A stretch of DNA of 64,000 nucleotides from Cyanobacterium aponinum PCC 10605. Its GTDB lineage: Bacteria > Cyanobacteriota > Cyanobacteriia > Cyanobacteriales > Cyanobacteriaceae. The notes below the pieces were generated by a model. That model was not told where the DNA came from, did no database searches, and saw nothing but the letters and a program-made list of their open reading frames with translations. How positions within the stretch are numbered: the stretch's first letter is position 1; each line of letters begins with the position of its first letter. The translations under genes were made by a program, and so were the position numbers. The stretch lies in assembly GCF_000317675.1 (NCBI RefSeq), contig NC_019776.1:1674001-1738000 (forward strand), in the 5' to 3' direction. Below are positions 17,294 to 26,882 of this stretch, one piece after another.

Positions 17294-19252
17294 GTGGCAT
17301 CTACTAGCATCAAAGGTAAAACTAATAATCCTGTCCCCAATCCAAAAACCCCTACTAATTTTTTTATGGGAGTGGTAAAAGTAACCACTGGGACATTTTT
17401 AGGTCTAACATTATTGACCACATCAGCTATAGCAGGTGGTTTGGTTGGTTTAGCCGTTAGCTTTCGTAACTTACCAGATGTAAGGGTTTTAAAAAATTAT
17501 GTTCCTTCTCAAACTAGCTACATTTATGATGTTAAGGGACGTTTACTAACTACATATCACGGGGAAGAACATCGCACAACAGTAGATTTTCAGGATATTT
17601 CCCCTAACTTAAAGATGGCAGTATTGGCGATCGAAGATAGTAATTTTTATGATCATAAAGGTATCAATCCTACCAGTATCGGTAGGGCAATTCTGGTTAA
17701 TATTCAAAGTGGTGGGGTGGTAGAAGGTGCATCAACCTTAACAATGCAGTTAGTTAAAAATGTTTTTCTGTCCCATCAGAGGACTTTTTCTCGTAAATTA
17801 GCAGAAGCAGTTTTAGCAGTAAGAGTAGAGCAGGTTTTTGAGAAGAATAATATTTTGGAAATGTACCTCAACAATATTTATTGGGGGCATAACAATTATG
17901 GTGCAGAAACGGCGGCTCAAAGTTACTTTAATAAGTCTGCAAGAGAACTAAATTTGGCAGAGGCGGCAATGATGGCGGGAATTATTCAAGCCCCTGAAGT
18001 TTATAGCCCTTTTGCTAATTATGATATTGCTAAACAAAGACAGGCTTTAGTTTTAGGGAGAATGGTGGATTTGGGCTGGATTACCAGTGAAGAGGCTGAA
18101 ACCGCTAAAAAAACTCCCCTTTATTTAGGTAAGCCTCAAGCATGGCAAAGTAGTAAACTTCCCTATGTCACTGATTCTGTGCGCAAAGAATTAATAGAAC
18201 GTTTTGGACAAGAGATGATTACTAAGGGGGGACTTCATGTTCAAACTACTATTGATTATGATTTACAGGTTAAGGCGGAAGAAATCGTCCAAAAATCCCA
18301 TCGTAATTTAGTGTCATGGGGAGTTAAGGCGGATCAAATCGCCCTAGTTGCGATCGACCCTCGAACCCATTTTGTTAAAGCAGTGGTGGGGGGTGTAGAT
18401 TATGAACAAAGCCAATTTAATCGGGTGTTACAATCTCGTCGTCAACCCGGTTCTGCTTTTAAACCCTTTGTTTTTTACACTGCCTTTGCCACAGGTAAAT
18501 ACACTCCTACTTCGTCAGTTGCTAACTATTCTAAAGGTTATCGAGATGGAAGTGGCTATTATCGTCCTCAAAACTATGGTGGAAGTTTTGGGGGAGGAGA
18601 TGTTAGTATCATTCAAGCTCTCAGTCAGTCTTTAAATATTCCCGCAGTGGTTTTAGGGCAGGAAATAGGCTTAGATAAAGTAATTGAAGTATGTCGCACG
18701 TTAGGTATAGAAAGCCCCTTAAGTCCTGTTGTATCCTTACCATTAGGACCGATGGGAGTTACACCCATGGAAATGGCCAAATCTTATGCAACTTTTGCTA
18801 ATAATGGTTGGCAATCAGACACGACAATGATTGTACAAGTCACAGATAGTGATGGAAATATTTTGTTAGATAATACCCCTAAACCTAAATTAGTTTTAAA
18901 TGAATGGGCGACGGCTTCTCTTTCTGCAACCTTGACTCAAGTAATACAAGGGGGAACAGCTCGTAGTGCTGACATTGGCAGACCTGCGGCGGGTAAAACT
19001 GGTACAACTTCAGGGGAAAGAGATGTTTGGTTTGTGGGTTATGTGCCTCAATTAGCAACAGCTGTTTGGATTGGGAATGATGATTTCAATCGCAGTTTAG
19101 GAAGTGGGGTGACAGGAGGGGGATACGCCGCCCCCATTTGGCGACAATTTATGGTGACAGCATTACAAAATGAACCTGTGAAGTATTTCCCTGCGGCGTC
19201 TCAATTTACTCGTCCAAAGTCTGATAATAAAAAGAATGAAAAGAATGATTAG
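17294..19252 (+). CDS. Class A penicillin-binding protein (transglycosylase/transpeptidase)
   Basis: The 652-residue bifunctional cell-wall enzyme starts at GTG. It has a membrane anchor at about residues 25-56 and a GT51 glycosyltransferase domain whose catalytic glutamate is Glu114 (AIEDSNFYDHKG). The transpeptidase domain has active-site Ser387-x-x-Lys390 (PGSAFK), SLN at 446-448 and KTG at 568-570. It polymerises and cross-links peptidoglycan at the outer face of the plasma membrane. It is a PBP1A-type member; cyanobacteria have several, and which paralog this is cannot be decided here. Divergent from ndhC across 221 bp. Confidence 0.93.
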   Translation: MASTSIKGKTNNPVPNPKTPTNFFMGVVKVTTGTFLGLTLLTTSAIAGGLVGLAVSFRNLPDVRVLKNYVPSQTSYIYDVKGRLLTTYHGEEHRTTVDFQDISPNLKMAVLAIEDSNFYDHKGINPTSIGRAILVNIQSGGVVEGASTLTMQLVKNVFLSHQRTFSRKLAEAVLAVRVEQVFEKNNILEMYLNNIYWGHNNYGAETAAQSYFNKSARELNLAEAAMMAGIIQAPEVYSPFANYDIAKQRQALVLGRMVDLGWITSEEAETAKKTPLYLGKPQAWQSSKLPYVTDSVRKELIERFGQEMITKGGLHVQTTIDYDLQVKAEEIVQKSHRNLVSWGVKADQIALVAIDPRTHFVKAVVGGVDYEQSQFNRVLQSRRQPGSAFKPFVFYTAFATGKYTPTSSVANYSKGYRDGSGYYRPQNYGGSFGGGDVSIIQALSQSLNIPAVVLGQEIGLDKVIEVCRTLGIESPLSPVVSLPLGPMGVTPMEMAKSYATFANNGWQSDTTMIVQVTDSDGNILLDNTPKPKLVLNEWATASLSATLTQVIQGGTARSADIGRPAAGKTGTTSGERDVWFVGYVPQLATAVWIGNDDFNRSLGSGVTGGGYAAPIWRQFMVTALQNEPVKYFPAASQFTRPKSDNKKNEKND

Positions 19253-19371
19253 GCAATTTGAAGTTTTCGGGATTGAGGTATTAGAGAGAGGGGGAGAGGG
19301 GGAAGCTAATTCTTCATTCCTAATTCTTCATTTTTAATTGTCTTGTTTATGAAAAATAGCATGGTTATGGG

Positions 19372-21174
19372 ATGAAAGTAGAGGATTTATTAAAAAGTTT
19401 GCCTGATGATTCTGGGGTTTATTTTATGAAAGATAAATCTGGAAATATTCTCTATATTGGTAAGGCGAAAAATCTCAAAAAACGGGTTAAATCTTATTTT
19501 AATCCTTCTGCTAAACATACCCATAGAATAGCTTTAATGGTTTCTCAGGTGAGAGATATTGAATATATTGTCACCGACACGGAAGCGGAGGCTTTAGCTT
19601 TAGAGGCAAATTTAATTAAACAGCATCAACCCCATTTTAATGTTTTACTTAAGGATGATAAAAAATATCCCTATGTCTGCATTACTTGGTCTGAAAATTA
19701 TCCTCGTATTTTTATTACTCGTAAGCGTCGTTTAACTGATAAACTCGATCGCTATTATGGTCCTTATGTGGATAGTCGAAGGTTAAGAGAAATTTTAGAT
19801 ATTATTAAACGTACTTTTCCTTTACGACAGCGATCGAAGCCTTTATATAAAGATCGCCCCTGTTTGAATTATGATCTAGGAAAATGCCCCGGAGTCTGTC
19901 AAAATTTAATTACTCCTGAACAATATCGGGAAATTATTAGTAAAGTTGCTTTTATTTTTCAGGGGCGTACTGATGAATTAATTAAACAATTACAAACTCA
20001 AATGGAAATCGCTTCATCAGCCCTAGAATTTGAAAAGGCGGCTCAATATAGGGATCAAATTCTGAGTTTACAACAATTATTTTCCAGTCAAAAAGTTGCT
20101 TTACCTGATGATACCATCTCCAGAGATGCGATCGCACTTGCTCAGGATGAAAATTATACTTGTATTCAACTGTTTCAGATTCGAGCAGGGCGTTTAATTG
20201 GCAGATTAGGATTTTTTACCGATAATGGTCATAATGATGAGCAGGGAGAAATTTTACAACGAGTTTTAGAACAACACTATCAAAATATTGACTTCTCAGA
20301 AATTCCTACGGAAATAATAGTTCAATATCCTCTCAAAGAAGAAGAAATTTTAGCTAGTTGGCTAAGAGAAAAAAAGGGTAAAAAAGTCATTATTACTATT
20401 CCTCAAAGACAGCAAAAAGCCGAATTAATTTCGATGGTGGCTAGGAATGCTCAAATAGAGCTAGAAAGAAGTCAAAAGTTTAGTCAAACTAATTTAGAAG
20501 GTATGGAAGATTTAGCCAAAATATTGGATTTACCCACTCTGCCTCGCCGCATTGAAGGTTATGATATATCCCATTTGCAAGGTTCAAATGCCGTAGCTTC
20601 AAGGGTTGTTTTTATTGATGGTTTACCTGCAAAACAATATTATCGTCATTACAAGATTAAAAATCCCGAAATCAAAATAGGTCACTCTGATGACTTTTTA
20701 TCTCTACAAGAAGTAATTAAAAGACGTTTTTCCCATACAGAAGATTATCCAGATTTAGTGATGATTGACGGAGGAAAAGGTCAACTTTCATCGGTTTGTG
20801 AAATCTTAACAGAAATGAATTTAATGGAGAAAATTAAGGTTATTAGTTTAGCCAAAAAAAGGGAAGAAATATTTTTACCCAATCAATCTTTACCTCTTGA
20901 TACGAATAAAGAACAATCAGGAGTACAATTATTAAGAAGATTAAGAGACGAAGCCCATCGCTTTGCTGTTACATTTCACCGTCAACAAAGACAAAAAGCT
21001 AGTCGTAAATCAATTTTAGATGAGATACCGGGGTTGGGATTTGAGAGACAAAAAAGGCTTTTAGCTCATTTTCACTCGGTGGATTATATTCGTCAGGCAA
21101 CGGTTAAACAGTTAGCAGAAGTATCAGGAATTGGGGATAATTTAGCTCAGATAATCTATCAATATTTTCACTAA
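19372..21174 (+). CDS. uvrC: Excinuclease ABC subunit C
   Basis: The 600-residue protein has an N-terminal GIY-YIG nuclease domain ([20 protein letters not shown], about residues 15-34), a UVR motif in the middle ([12 protein letters not shown]) for UvrB contact, the RNase H-like 5' nuclease domain starting [14 protein letters not shown] with its catalytic aspartates, and a C-terminal double helix-hairpin-helix ([17 protein letters not shown] and [16 protein letters not shown]). It makes both incisions in nucleotide excision repair. A single gene, about 120 bp after the penicillin-binding protein gene on the same strand. Confidence 0.97.
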   Translation: MKVEDLLKSLPDDSGVYFMKDKSGNILYIGKAKNLKKRVKSYFNPSAKHTHRIALMVSQVRDIEYIVTDTEAEALALEANLIKQHQPHFNVLLKDDKKYPYVCITWSENYPRIFITRKRRLTDKLDRYYGPYVDSRRLREILDIIKRTFPLRQRSKPLYKDRPCLNYDLGKCPGVCQNLITPEQYREIISKVAFIFQGRTDELIKQLQTQMEIASSALEFEKAAQYRDQILSLQQLFSSQKVALPDDTISRDAIALAQDENYTCIQLFQIRAGRLIGRLGFFTDNGHNDEQGEILQRVLEQHYQNIDFSEIPTEIIVQYPLKEEEILASWLREKKGKKVIITIPQRQQKAELISMVARNAQIELERSQKFSQTNLEGMEDLAKILDLPTLPRRIEGYDISHLQGSNAVASRVVFIDGLPAKQYYRHYKIKNPEIKIGHSDDFLSLQEVIKRRFSHTEDYPDLVMIDGGKGQLSSVCEILTEMNLMEKIKVISLAKKREEIFLPNQSLPLDTNKEQSGVQLLRRLRDEAHRFAVTFHRQQRQKASRKSILDEIPGLGFERQKRLLAHFHSVDYIRQATVKQLAEVSGIGDNLAQIIYQYFH

Positions 21175-21191
21175 AAACGATTCATAAATAT

Positions 21192-21478
21192 AACCTCAGT
21201 TCGGTTTAAGAATATCCGATAAGGTTAGGTGTCAGGTTGCAGGTTGCAGGTTGCAGGTGTTAGAGTGATGAGGTGATGAGGGGAAAGGGGGAAGCAAGTA
21301 ATAAATAATAAATAAGTAGTAAGTATTCGTGGTTTTTCATTCTTAATTCTTAATTTTTAATTCTTAACTATTTAACGTCAGTTCGGATTAAGGCAATTTT
21401 ATCGTTATTTCTAAGAAGAAGCTATAAGATTTTCTGACTACGAGTTGGGATGCTTTCAGCTTATCCAAAACTCAGGTT
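21192..21478 (-). mobile_element. AACCTSAG element, 287-bp copy C with a 6-bp target duplication
   Basis: It starts AACCTCAGTTCGGTTTAAG and ends CCAAAACTCAGGTT, like copies A, B and D in inverted orientation. Its middle is longer: repeat text with heptamers and Asn-type AT runs replaces the central GGGCTTAAGCCC hairpin. The flanks read AAATAT directly before and AAATAT directly after, consistent with a 6-bp target-site duplication, which supports true transposition. Confidence 0.8.
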
Positions 21479-21622
21479 AAATATAGCAAAAAAAGACCAT
21501 AATTGAGAAGTTGTTTGAAAAGTTTTAGGTCCCCCTAAATCACCCTTAATAAGGGGGACTTTCCAATATATTTTTTGGGGATCAATAATCAGCAATAGTG
21601 CTTTGCAAACAGGTTCTAAGTT
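21479..21622. repeat. Dispersed repeat shared with 54.10-54.21 kb
   Basis: From about 21545 to 21619 the sequence CTTAATAAGGGGGACTTT, an AT spacer, GGGGATCAATAATCAG, AATAGT and AAACAGGTTCTAA matches 54099-54208 in the same order. The copy here lies between copy C of the AACCTSAG element and the TPR gene stop. No coding potential. Confidence 0.65.
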
Positions 21623-22810
21623 TTAATTTTCTGAATTAGAGGAAAGGAGCAAATTTAATTTTTCTTGTCGCTTCTGAGCTGGAGTAAAAAGAGGATTAAT
21701 ACTTAAACATTTTCCATAGCTATTCAACGCATCCCCTAATTTTTTTAGTTTTTCTAGGGCTAGACCTCGATGATACCACGCTTGATAATGATTAGGTTGA
21801 ATCCCAATTACTCTTTCCCAACTAATGATTGCTTCTTGCCATTGTCCCATGCTAAATAAAGCACTCCCTCTATCGTACCAGGAATCGAGGTCATTTACAT
21901 TAAGTGCGATCGCCTGCTCGAAACTTTGAACTGCTTCTGGTAAACGATTTAAGTAAGCTAAAGCACTACCTTTGTTATGCCAAGCGGGGGCAAAATCGGG
22001 GTTAAGAGTTACAGCCTGATTCCATGAAATTAAAGCCTCTTCAAAATCTCCTGCCGATGCTTTTTCTAAGCCTAAATTGAATAAATATTCTACTAATTCT
22101 TCAGAAATAGAACCGGAAAAAATAGGTAAAGAATCTGATTCTGTTTGCTCAACGATTTTGGCAATAATTACACTAGGATCAACCGTATTTAAGTTTAACT
22201 GATGGGCAATTTCAGAAGCAAAATTTTCATCTTTTTGTAATAAAGATAGTAGTTCCCCTAATGATGTAGGAGAGTTTATTTTTGCGGTTAAACTTTCGGT
22301 TACTTCATTTATAGGCGTTTTATCTTCAATTTTATCTATATTTTTATCTATATTTTCTTGATGATGGGAATTGAAAGAATTAACAAAATTGTTTGATGTT
22401 GTCTGATTTAATAACTCTTTACCTATTTCATAAGCTAAATCTCCCACTCCTCGCATAAAAGGTAATGTTGCTGTCAATTCACCTAAACGAATCATTCTTA
22501 CTGCCAATTGACTATGACCATGAGAAGACTTAATTAACTGATTACGGTAACGCTGTAACCAATCTAACCAAGTTTCAAGGGAAATTCTCGGCTCTAATTT
22601 TTCAAAAAATTGCTCAATACGAGACTCTTGCCACCCGTTAGCAACCCCTTCTAATAACTGATAAAACAAAAATTCTAAATCTCCATCTTTAACCACAGGA
22701 TGAGTAGCAGTTGAATCCCCATTCTTACCTTTCACATCATCCTTTTCAGGATCATAGGGTTGAATGGTTGTTGGAATTAATTTTAACCATTGCCCAATTC
22801 TTTCAATCAT
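21623..22810 (-). CDS. TPR-repeat protein
   Basis: The 395-residue protein has at least four tetratricopeptide repeats in the C-terminal half (about residues 240-385), such as FEEALISWNQAVTLNPDFAPAWHNKGSALAYLNRLPEAVQSFEQAI. The N-terminal 220 residues are acidic, with no domain I recognise. TPRs form protein-binding superhelices; the partner is unknown. No signal peptide is visible. It lies downstream of the SRPBCC-like gene on the same strand with a 90-bp gap, so the two may be co-transcribed. Confidence 0.8.
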   Translation of the reverse strand: MIERIGQWLKLIPTTIQPYDPEKDDVKGKNGDSTATHPVVKDGDLEFLFYQLLEGVANGWQESRIEQFFEKLEPRISLETWLDWLQRYRNQLIKSSHGHSQLAVRMIRLGELTATLPFMRGVGDLAYEIGKELLNQTTSNNFVNSFNSHHQENIDKNIDKIEDKTPINEVTESLTAKINSPTSLGELLSLLQKDENFASEIAHQLNLNTVDPSVIIAKIVEQTESDSLPIFSGSISEELVEYLFNLGLEKASAGDFEEALISWNQAVTLNPDFAPAWHNKGSALAYLNRLPEAVQSFEQAIALNVNDLDSWYDRGSALFSMGQWQEAIISWERVIGIQPNHYQAWYHRGLALEKLKKLGDALNSYGKCLSINPLFTPAQKRQEKLNLLLSSNSEN

Positions 22811-22900
22811 TGTTTTCCCAGTTTCAGATTTCCCTCTGTTTTAATATTTGATCATAATTGATGATTTCAAAATAATCGATATTCTTTAGCAAATTATTTA

Positions 22901-23296
22901 TTATTTTCTCTCGCCAATTTCTGCACCCACAAAAGTTCTTAACCTTAATAAATTCATAGTTTGGGCAAAATTCAAAGGCAGTATTGACACACCTTCTAAG
23001 CGAGATTGAATCCATTCATCACCCCAACACCATTCTTGATAGCCGTCAATTCCTCCACTTAATAAAAAGCGAATACAATTACTGTTAATAATTTCTACTT
23101 CATTTCTCACTTCAACTAATCCCAATTTAATGATAAACTTATCCCCTGATTCTAGTTGGTTTGGACGCTTATCTTGAAACTTAAGAGGAAAAAACCATTT
23201 TTCTAATTGTTCAATGTTGAGAAGACTATCCTTTAATTTCTTTTCATCGGCGGAGACTTCTATTCTAAGTTCACTCTGTTGAAATTTACCCCACAT
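22901..23296 (-). CDS. SRPBCC-like protein
   Basis: The 131-residue protein probably has a START/Bet v 1-like (SRPBCC) fold. This is suggested by the opening beta strand FQQSELRIEVSADEKKL, the LLNIEQLEKWFFP helix, alternating beta strands (DKFIIKLGLVEVRNEVEII) and a C-terminal long helix. Such proteins hold hydrophobic ligands. The assignment rests on pattern, not on a specific motif, so substrate and function are unknown. Start ATG at 23294-23296. Confidence 0.55.
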   Translation of the reverse strand: MWGKFQQSELRIEVSADEKKLKDSLLNIEQLEKWFFPLKFQDKRPNQLESGDKFIIKLGLVEVRNEVEIINSNCIRFLLSGGIDGYQEWCWGDEWIQSRLEGVSILPLNFAQTMNLLRLRTFVGAEIGERK

Positions 23297-23369
23297 AACT
23301 ACCTACAATATTGATTAATTGTTAGTTCAATCATAGCTTAATCTTTTCTTGTTTATTTCTCAATCCCAT

Positions 23370-23392
23370 AAAAAAACGCCCCCGAAGAGGCG
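23370..23392 (-). terminator. Rho-independent terminator of the PilX-like gene
   Basis: On the reverse strand, CGCCTC-TTCG-GGGGCG forms a six-pair stem with a stable TTCG tetraloop, followed at once by seven T residues. It lies about 30 bp after the stop of the gene at 23424-25034. Confidence 0.88.
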
Positions 23393-23423
23393 ATGATTTG
23401 TTTCTCTTTAATTATTTGAATAG

Positions 23424-25034
23424 TTATTTGTTGGAAGATATAGGTTGTCTAGTAAAATTAGAAACTTTACCAACATTATTATAAGTTGTGGTAATAGGTT
23501 CAGGGGTAGAAGATTTGGGTTTTTGGCGAGTTTCACCACTTAAGTAATCGGCGTATTTCCCAGGGTTTGCAACCAAAACTCCTGAGTTAGAGTTTGACCA
23601 ACCTTTACCCCACGATTTAACCCAAATAGAACCAGAAATGTTAGGGTAAGAACTCCCTCCTCCATTTACACCAGCATTTGCATTTGGTGCATGAATGAAA
23701 ACATTACCTGACTCTCCACCACCATTAATTCCAATACTTGTTGTATTTTGACTTCCATATATCTGTAATTTTTCGCTCGAATCAGTTTTAATTTTTGAAT
23801 TTCCAGAAAGCAACATATTACCATCTAAATGGAGAACAACATTGTCGTTAATTGATAAAGTATCATTTCCTTTTAAGTTAATACTATTTCCCTGACTAAC
23901 ATTAACTTTGTAATGATAATAACCATCAGAACTTTTTGTATCATTAATTGTTTTACCTTTAACTTTTACATTTATTCTTGGAAGTGCCATGTCTCCTGTA
24001 ATAGCCGAAAGAGAAATTGCATCACTTGGTGGTGTAGGAACTGGAGGCATTGGTTCTTTTGTTAAAACGGTTGTACCACCTTTGCTTTTTGGACCATTCT
24101 TATAAGGCTGATACTCAAAATTACCATTTTCGTCAGGTTTTTCCCCTACCATTTTCTTACAATCAGAAACAGTAATTTTTACATTTCCGCCAAAATCATT
24201 ATTACCAAAATCATTGTCTGTATTATCTGTAATCCATAGTGCAGGTGCACCATCTCCTGAACCATCAATCATAATTGGTGTACTTTCTGAATTGATTGTA
24301 CCGCCTTCGACATTAAAACTACCCTGCAAATCAATAGCTAGCTGTGCAACTGCATTTCCTACTTTTCCTTGAATGATTGCTATCGCTCCATCTTCACTTG
24401 CATTTCTTGAATAGTCCAGTAACTTATAAGAACCATTGTTACCAACGGGAACCCATTGAGTATCCTTTGAATTGGATTTGACTCCTGCAACTGATTGCAA
24501 ACCTTCAATTATTTTTTCTGCGTTAAACGTTTCTCCCAAACTTGAATCGAGTGATGATGTGCTAGATGGTTGAGTTGCTTTACATAGATATGATTCTTGA
24601 TTTCCATTGCTAGAGCCTGTATTAGTTGCATTTTTCATCTCTTCAACTTTTTCAGCTAAAGGTGGGATTGCACTTACTATTTTATCTTCTACTTTTTTCG
24701 GATCATTCGGATCTACTTTTACAATTTCCTGCCAGTCTTCTAAATCAAGCATTGCTAAAGAAGGGTTTTTTGCCAGAAATGATTGAACATTCGTCACACC
24801 AGCCTCTGCGACTGCCATTGCTTGTTTGCTTTGCTCTGAGGATGTAGTATTTGTATTCTCCTGCCCACCCTTCATAACTGCCACTGCACCAACAATCATC
24901 ATGGCACTACCTAAACCGATCGCCATTGGAAGAGTTGAACCCTGTTGGCTTCTGACACCGAAAGGTAATAAATTACGGATAAAATTAGTAACTAGGGGTT
25001 TTTTTTGATTTTTGTTTTGATTGTTGGTTAGCAT
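23424..25034 (-). CDS. PilX-like pilus assembly protein, large
   Basis: The 536-residue protein has a basic N-terminus, one hydrophobic helix at about residues 33-55 (QQGSTLPMAIGLGSAMMIVG) and then QSKQAMAVAEAGVTNVQSFL, the AEAG-type segment of PilX N-terminal domains. The remaining 430 residues are Gly/Ser/Asn-rich beta structure with strings such as ALWITDNTDNDFG and GNVFIHAPNANAGVNGGG, resembling a beta-helix or adhesin-like surface domain. By inference it is a minor pilin or surface protein linked to type IV pili. It is much longer than classical PilX, and no pil genes are adjacent. Its own terminator follows. Confidence 0.65.
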   Translation of the reverse strand: MLTNNQNKNQKKPLVTNFIRNLLPFGVRSQQGSTLPMAIGLGSAMMIVGAVAVMKGGQENTNTTSSEQSKQAMAVAEAGVTNVQSFLAKNPSLAMLDLEDWQEIVKVDPNDPKKVEDKIVSAIPPLAEKVEEMKNATNTGSSNGNQESYLCKATQPSSTSSLDSSLGETFNAEKIIEGLQSVAGVKSNSKDTQWVPVGNNGSYKLLDYSRNASEDGAIAIIQGKVGNAVAQLAIDLQGSFNVEGGTINSESTPIMIDGSGDGAPALWITDNTDNDFGNNDFGGNVKITVSDCKKMVGEKPDENGNFEYQPYKNGPKSKGGTTVLTKEPMPPVPTPPSDAISLSAITGDMALPRINVKVKGKTINDTKSSDGYYHYKVNVSQGNSINLKGNDTLSINDNVVLHLDGNMLLSGNSKIKTDSSEKLQIYGSQNTTSIGINGGGESGNVFIHAPNANAGVNGGGSSYPNISGSIWVKSWGKGWSNSNSGVLVANPGKYADYLSGETRQKPKSSTPEPITTTYNNVGKVSNFTRQPISSNK

Positions 25035-25262
25035 AGCAATTTCCTCTTTTTTCTCTAGCAGTTTAAGGTTAAGTTATGGGTATAAAATATTATTTATAAA
25101 TCTGGTTTTGTATTGATTATTTACACATAGGATCTCTAATTACCAGACTGCCCGAAAAAAGAGATTTACATAACCGTAATACTACTTAAATTGCTATATA
25201 AAGTTTTTGTAAAGACGAAGTTATTGCTTGGAATTTTTTGGTGGGTCAATTATTAAGTTCAA
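25035..25262. other. Spacer upstream of the PilX-like gene
   Basis: AT-rich DNA with no gene visible. A TTCCTCTTTT stretch (reverse strand AAAAGAGGAAAT) just upstream of the PilX-like start serves as a plausible ribosome-binding site about 8 bp before the ATG. Confidence 0.45.
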
Positions 25263-25497
25263 CTATTTTCTAAAAGCCTGTATTGACCCCCCCTTATTAA
25301 GGGGGGGTGGGGGGATCTCAAGAGCTTTTTCGATGGCTTGACAAACACCTTCAAAAGAGTGAATCACATCATGATTAGTAAACCGAATTACTTTTAATCC
25401 ATAACTCTCTAAGATGGCAGTTCTAGTTAGATCATAAGCGATACCGTCATTTGTAAAATGGGTATCTCCATCAATTTCGATGACAATTGATAACTCC
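25263..25497 (-). pseudogene. DUF559 endonuclease-like remnant, 5' end lost at the IS200/IS605 element
   Basis: The reverse strand reads ELSIVIEIDGDTHFTNDG, then IAYDLTRTAILESYGLKVIRF and TNHDVIHSFEGVCQAIEKAL, the C-terminal half of a DUF559 (Vsr-like, PD-(D/E)XK type) protein including the EIDG catalytic strand. The N-terminal half is absent: homology stops where the insertion sequence begins, and no N-terminal part is found on the far side of the element. The last codons run through a CCCCCCCTTATTAAGGGGGGG palindrome before a TAG at 25263-25265. It is a broken gene. Confidence 0.7.
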
Positions 25498-25519
25498 TAC
25501 TGAATAAATTCCGAGGATT

Positions 25520-26830
25520 CTAAGCGTCTGCAGACCAATGGGATAAATCCACATTGCTTCGCTTTGTCTTAGCTGACCAGAGCCTAATTCTCTGGGGATG
25601 TATCAAAGCACCCATAGACACTCCATCAAGATTTACATTACTGAGAATACTTGACTTTGCGGTTACTTTTTTGCGGATAATATTAGCACTACCGTTGCAA
25701 TCGGCATTGATATATAAGTTGTTAGCTGTACGGAACAATCCACGCTTTACTCTTTTTCCACTCGACTTCCAAATTTCGGGTTTTTCACCGTGAGTAGGGA
25801 TGAAGTCTAAATCTAAAAAAGAAGCCTTGCTCGTATAGCTTTCTTCTTGTTCTATGAACTGAATACTGTACAACTCAGACAGATCTTTAATTCTGTCTTT
25901 TAATCTTGCTGTTGGAATAACTACAAACTTTTGATTTGTCTTTTTTCCCATATTTGCTTCTTGCTTTTGTCCTTGATTCCAACCAAAAACAATAGTACCT
26001 ATATTATTTTGTAAGCAATGATTGATAACTATTCTAGCTGACTTATTAACAGCGTCTCTCATTTGACGGTTACGCTTTTCGGTTATTCTCATTAACCTTT
26101 TTGACCAAAAACCTTGTGTCCTATTCTCTTTCAGTATTGCTACTTTTTTGTTATACCAGTTATTCATTGATTTAACTTGTTTTCCATCAACTATAAAGCT
26201 AGTACCTACATTAGACACACAAGTTAGCCAGTTGTTAATTCCATGATCAATACCAAGTACATTGTCTTGGCATAAAGAAATTGGTTCTATTTTCTGCTCA
26301 TACACAAATTCCAGATAAAAGCATCCATTTCGAGGTATTATTCTGTATTCCTTAATGTCTTTATAATTGAGATTAGAAGGCATTTGCAAATAAAAATGAT
26401 CTATTCCAAACCATACTTTTGTTTGCTTTCCTAGAGTAAATTTTAGTTGGTTATTTTTTGCCAACTTAACCCACCTAGCAGGGTAAACCGCTTGATATAA
26501 ACCCTTTTTACGATAATTCGGAAGTTTAGGTTTAAAGTGTAAATCACCCTTGTTAGCTTTACTTTTTAGAGTTTTATAGCTTGACATTCCCTCATAAACA
26601 CTTCTCAATGTTTGTTGAGCTACGCAAGAGCGTAAAGCCCGATAATGAAGGTTAGTTTTTATTTCCTTGTCTAGCTCAAACTTAGTTATATAGCGATGCT
26701 CTTTAAAGTATATTTGTCTAGCATAATAAAGCCCGATGTTATAGAGTTTGTTCGCTTCAATGCAGATATACTCTAGTACAGACTTAGTATCTTTATCTGG
26801 GTTCAATAAAACTTGTTGGCTTCCATACAT
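25520..26830 (-). CDS. tnpB: TnpB RNA-guided nuclease of the IS200/IS605 element, without zinc ribbon
   Basis: The 436-residue TnpB/OrfB protein has a split RuvC nuclease with all three acidic residues: Asp195 (VLGIDHGINNW), Glu330 (EESYTSKASF) and Asp377 (INADCNGSANI). In most TnpBs two CxxC pairs (a zinc ribbon) lie between the glutamate and the last aspartate; here that stretch has no cysteines. Known TnpBs use an omega RNA from the element's right end, which overlaps the gene's 3' part, to cut DNA and keep the element in place. The frame is intact, so it may be functional. Start ATG at 26828-26830. Confidence 0.88.
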   Translation of the reverse strand: MYGSQQVLLNPDKDTKSVLEYICIEANKLYNIGLYYARQIYFKEHRYITKFELDKEIKTNLHYRALRSCVAQQTLRSVYEGMSSYKTLKSKANKGDLHFKPKLPNYRKKGLYQAVYPARWVKLAKNNQLKFTLGKQTKVWFGIDHFYLQMPSNLNYKDIKEYRIIPRNGCFYLEFVYEQKIEPISLCQDNVLGIDHGINNWLTCVSNVGTSFIVDGKQVKSMNNWYNKKVAILKENRTQGFWSKRLMRITEKRNRQMRDAVNKSARIVINHCLQNNIGTIVFGWNQGQKQEANMGKKTNQKFVVIPTARLKDRIKDLSELYSIQFIEQEESYTSKASFLDLDFIPTHGEKPEIWKSSGKRVKRGLFRTANNLYINADCNGSANIIRKKVTAKSSILSNVNLDGVSMGALIHPQRIRLWSAKTKRSNVDLSHWSADA

Positions 26831-26882
26831 TTTCTTACTGTATATTAGTTATGTAGAATATATTAGCAAAATAAACAAAATA

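Noticed and set aside
22824-23015. Small reverse-strand frame between the TPR and SRPBCC-like genes
   Set aside because: It overlaps the end of the SRPBCC-like gene in another frame, has no recognisable sequence and no convincing start.
26748-26882. Longer N-terminus for TnpA starting at 26748
   Set aside because: The extra residues overlap tnpB and have no counterpart in Y1 transposases, which start close to the ATG at 26883.
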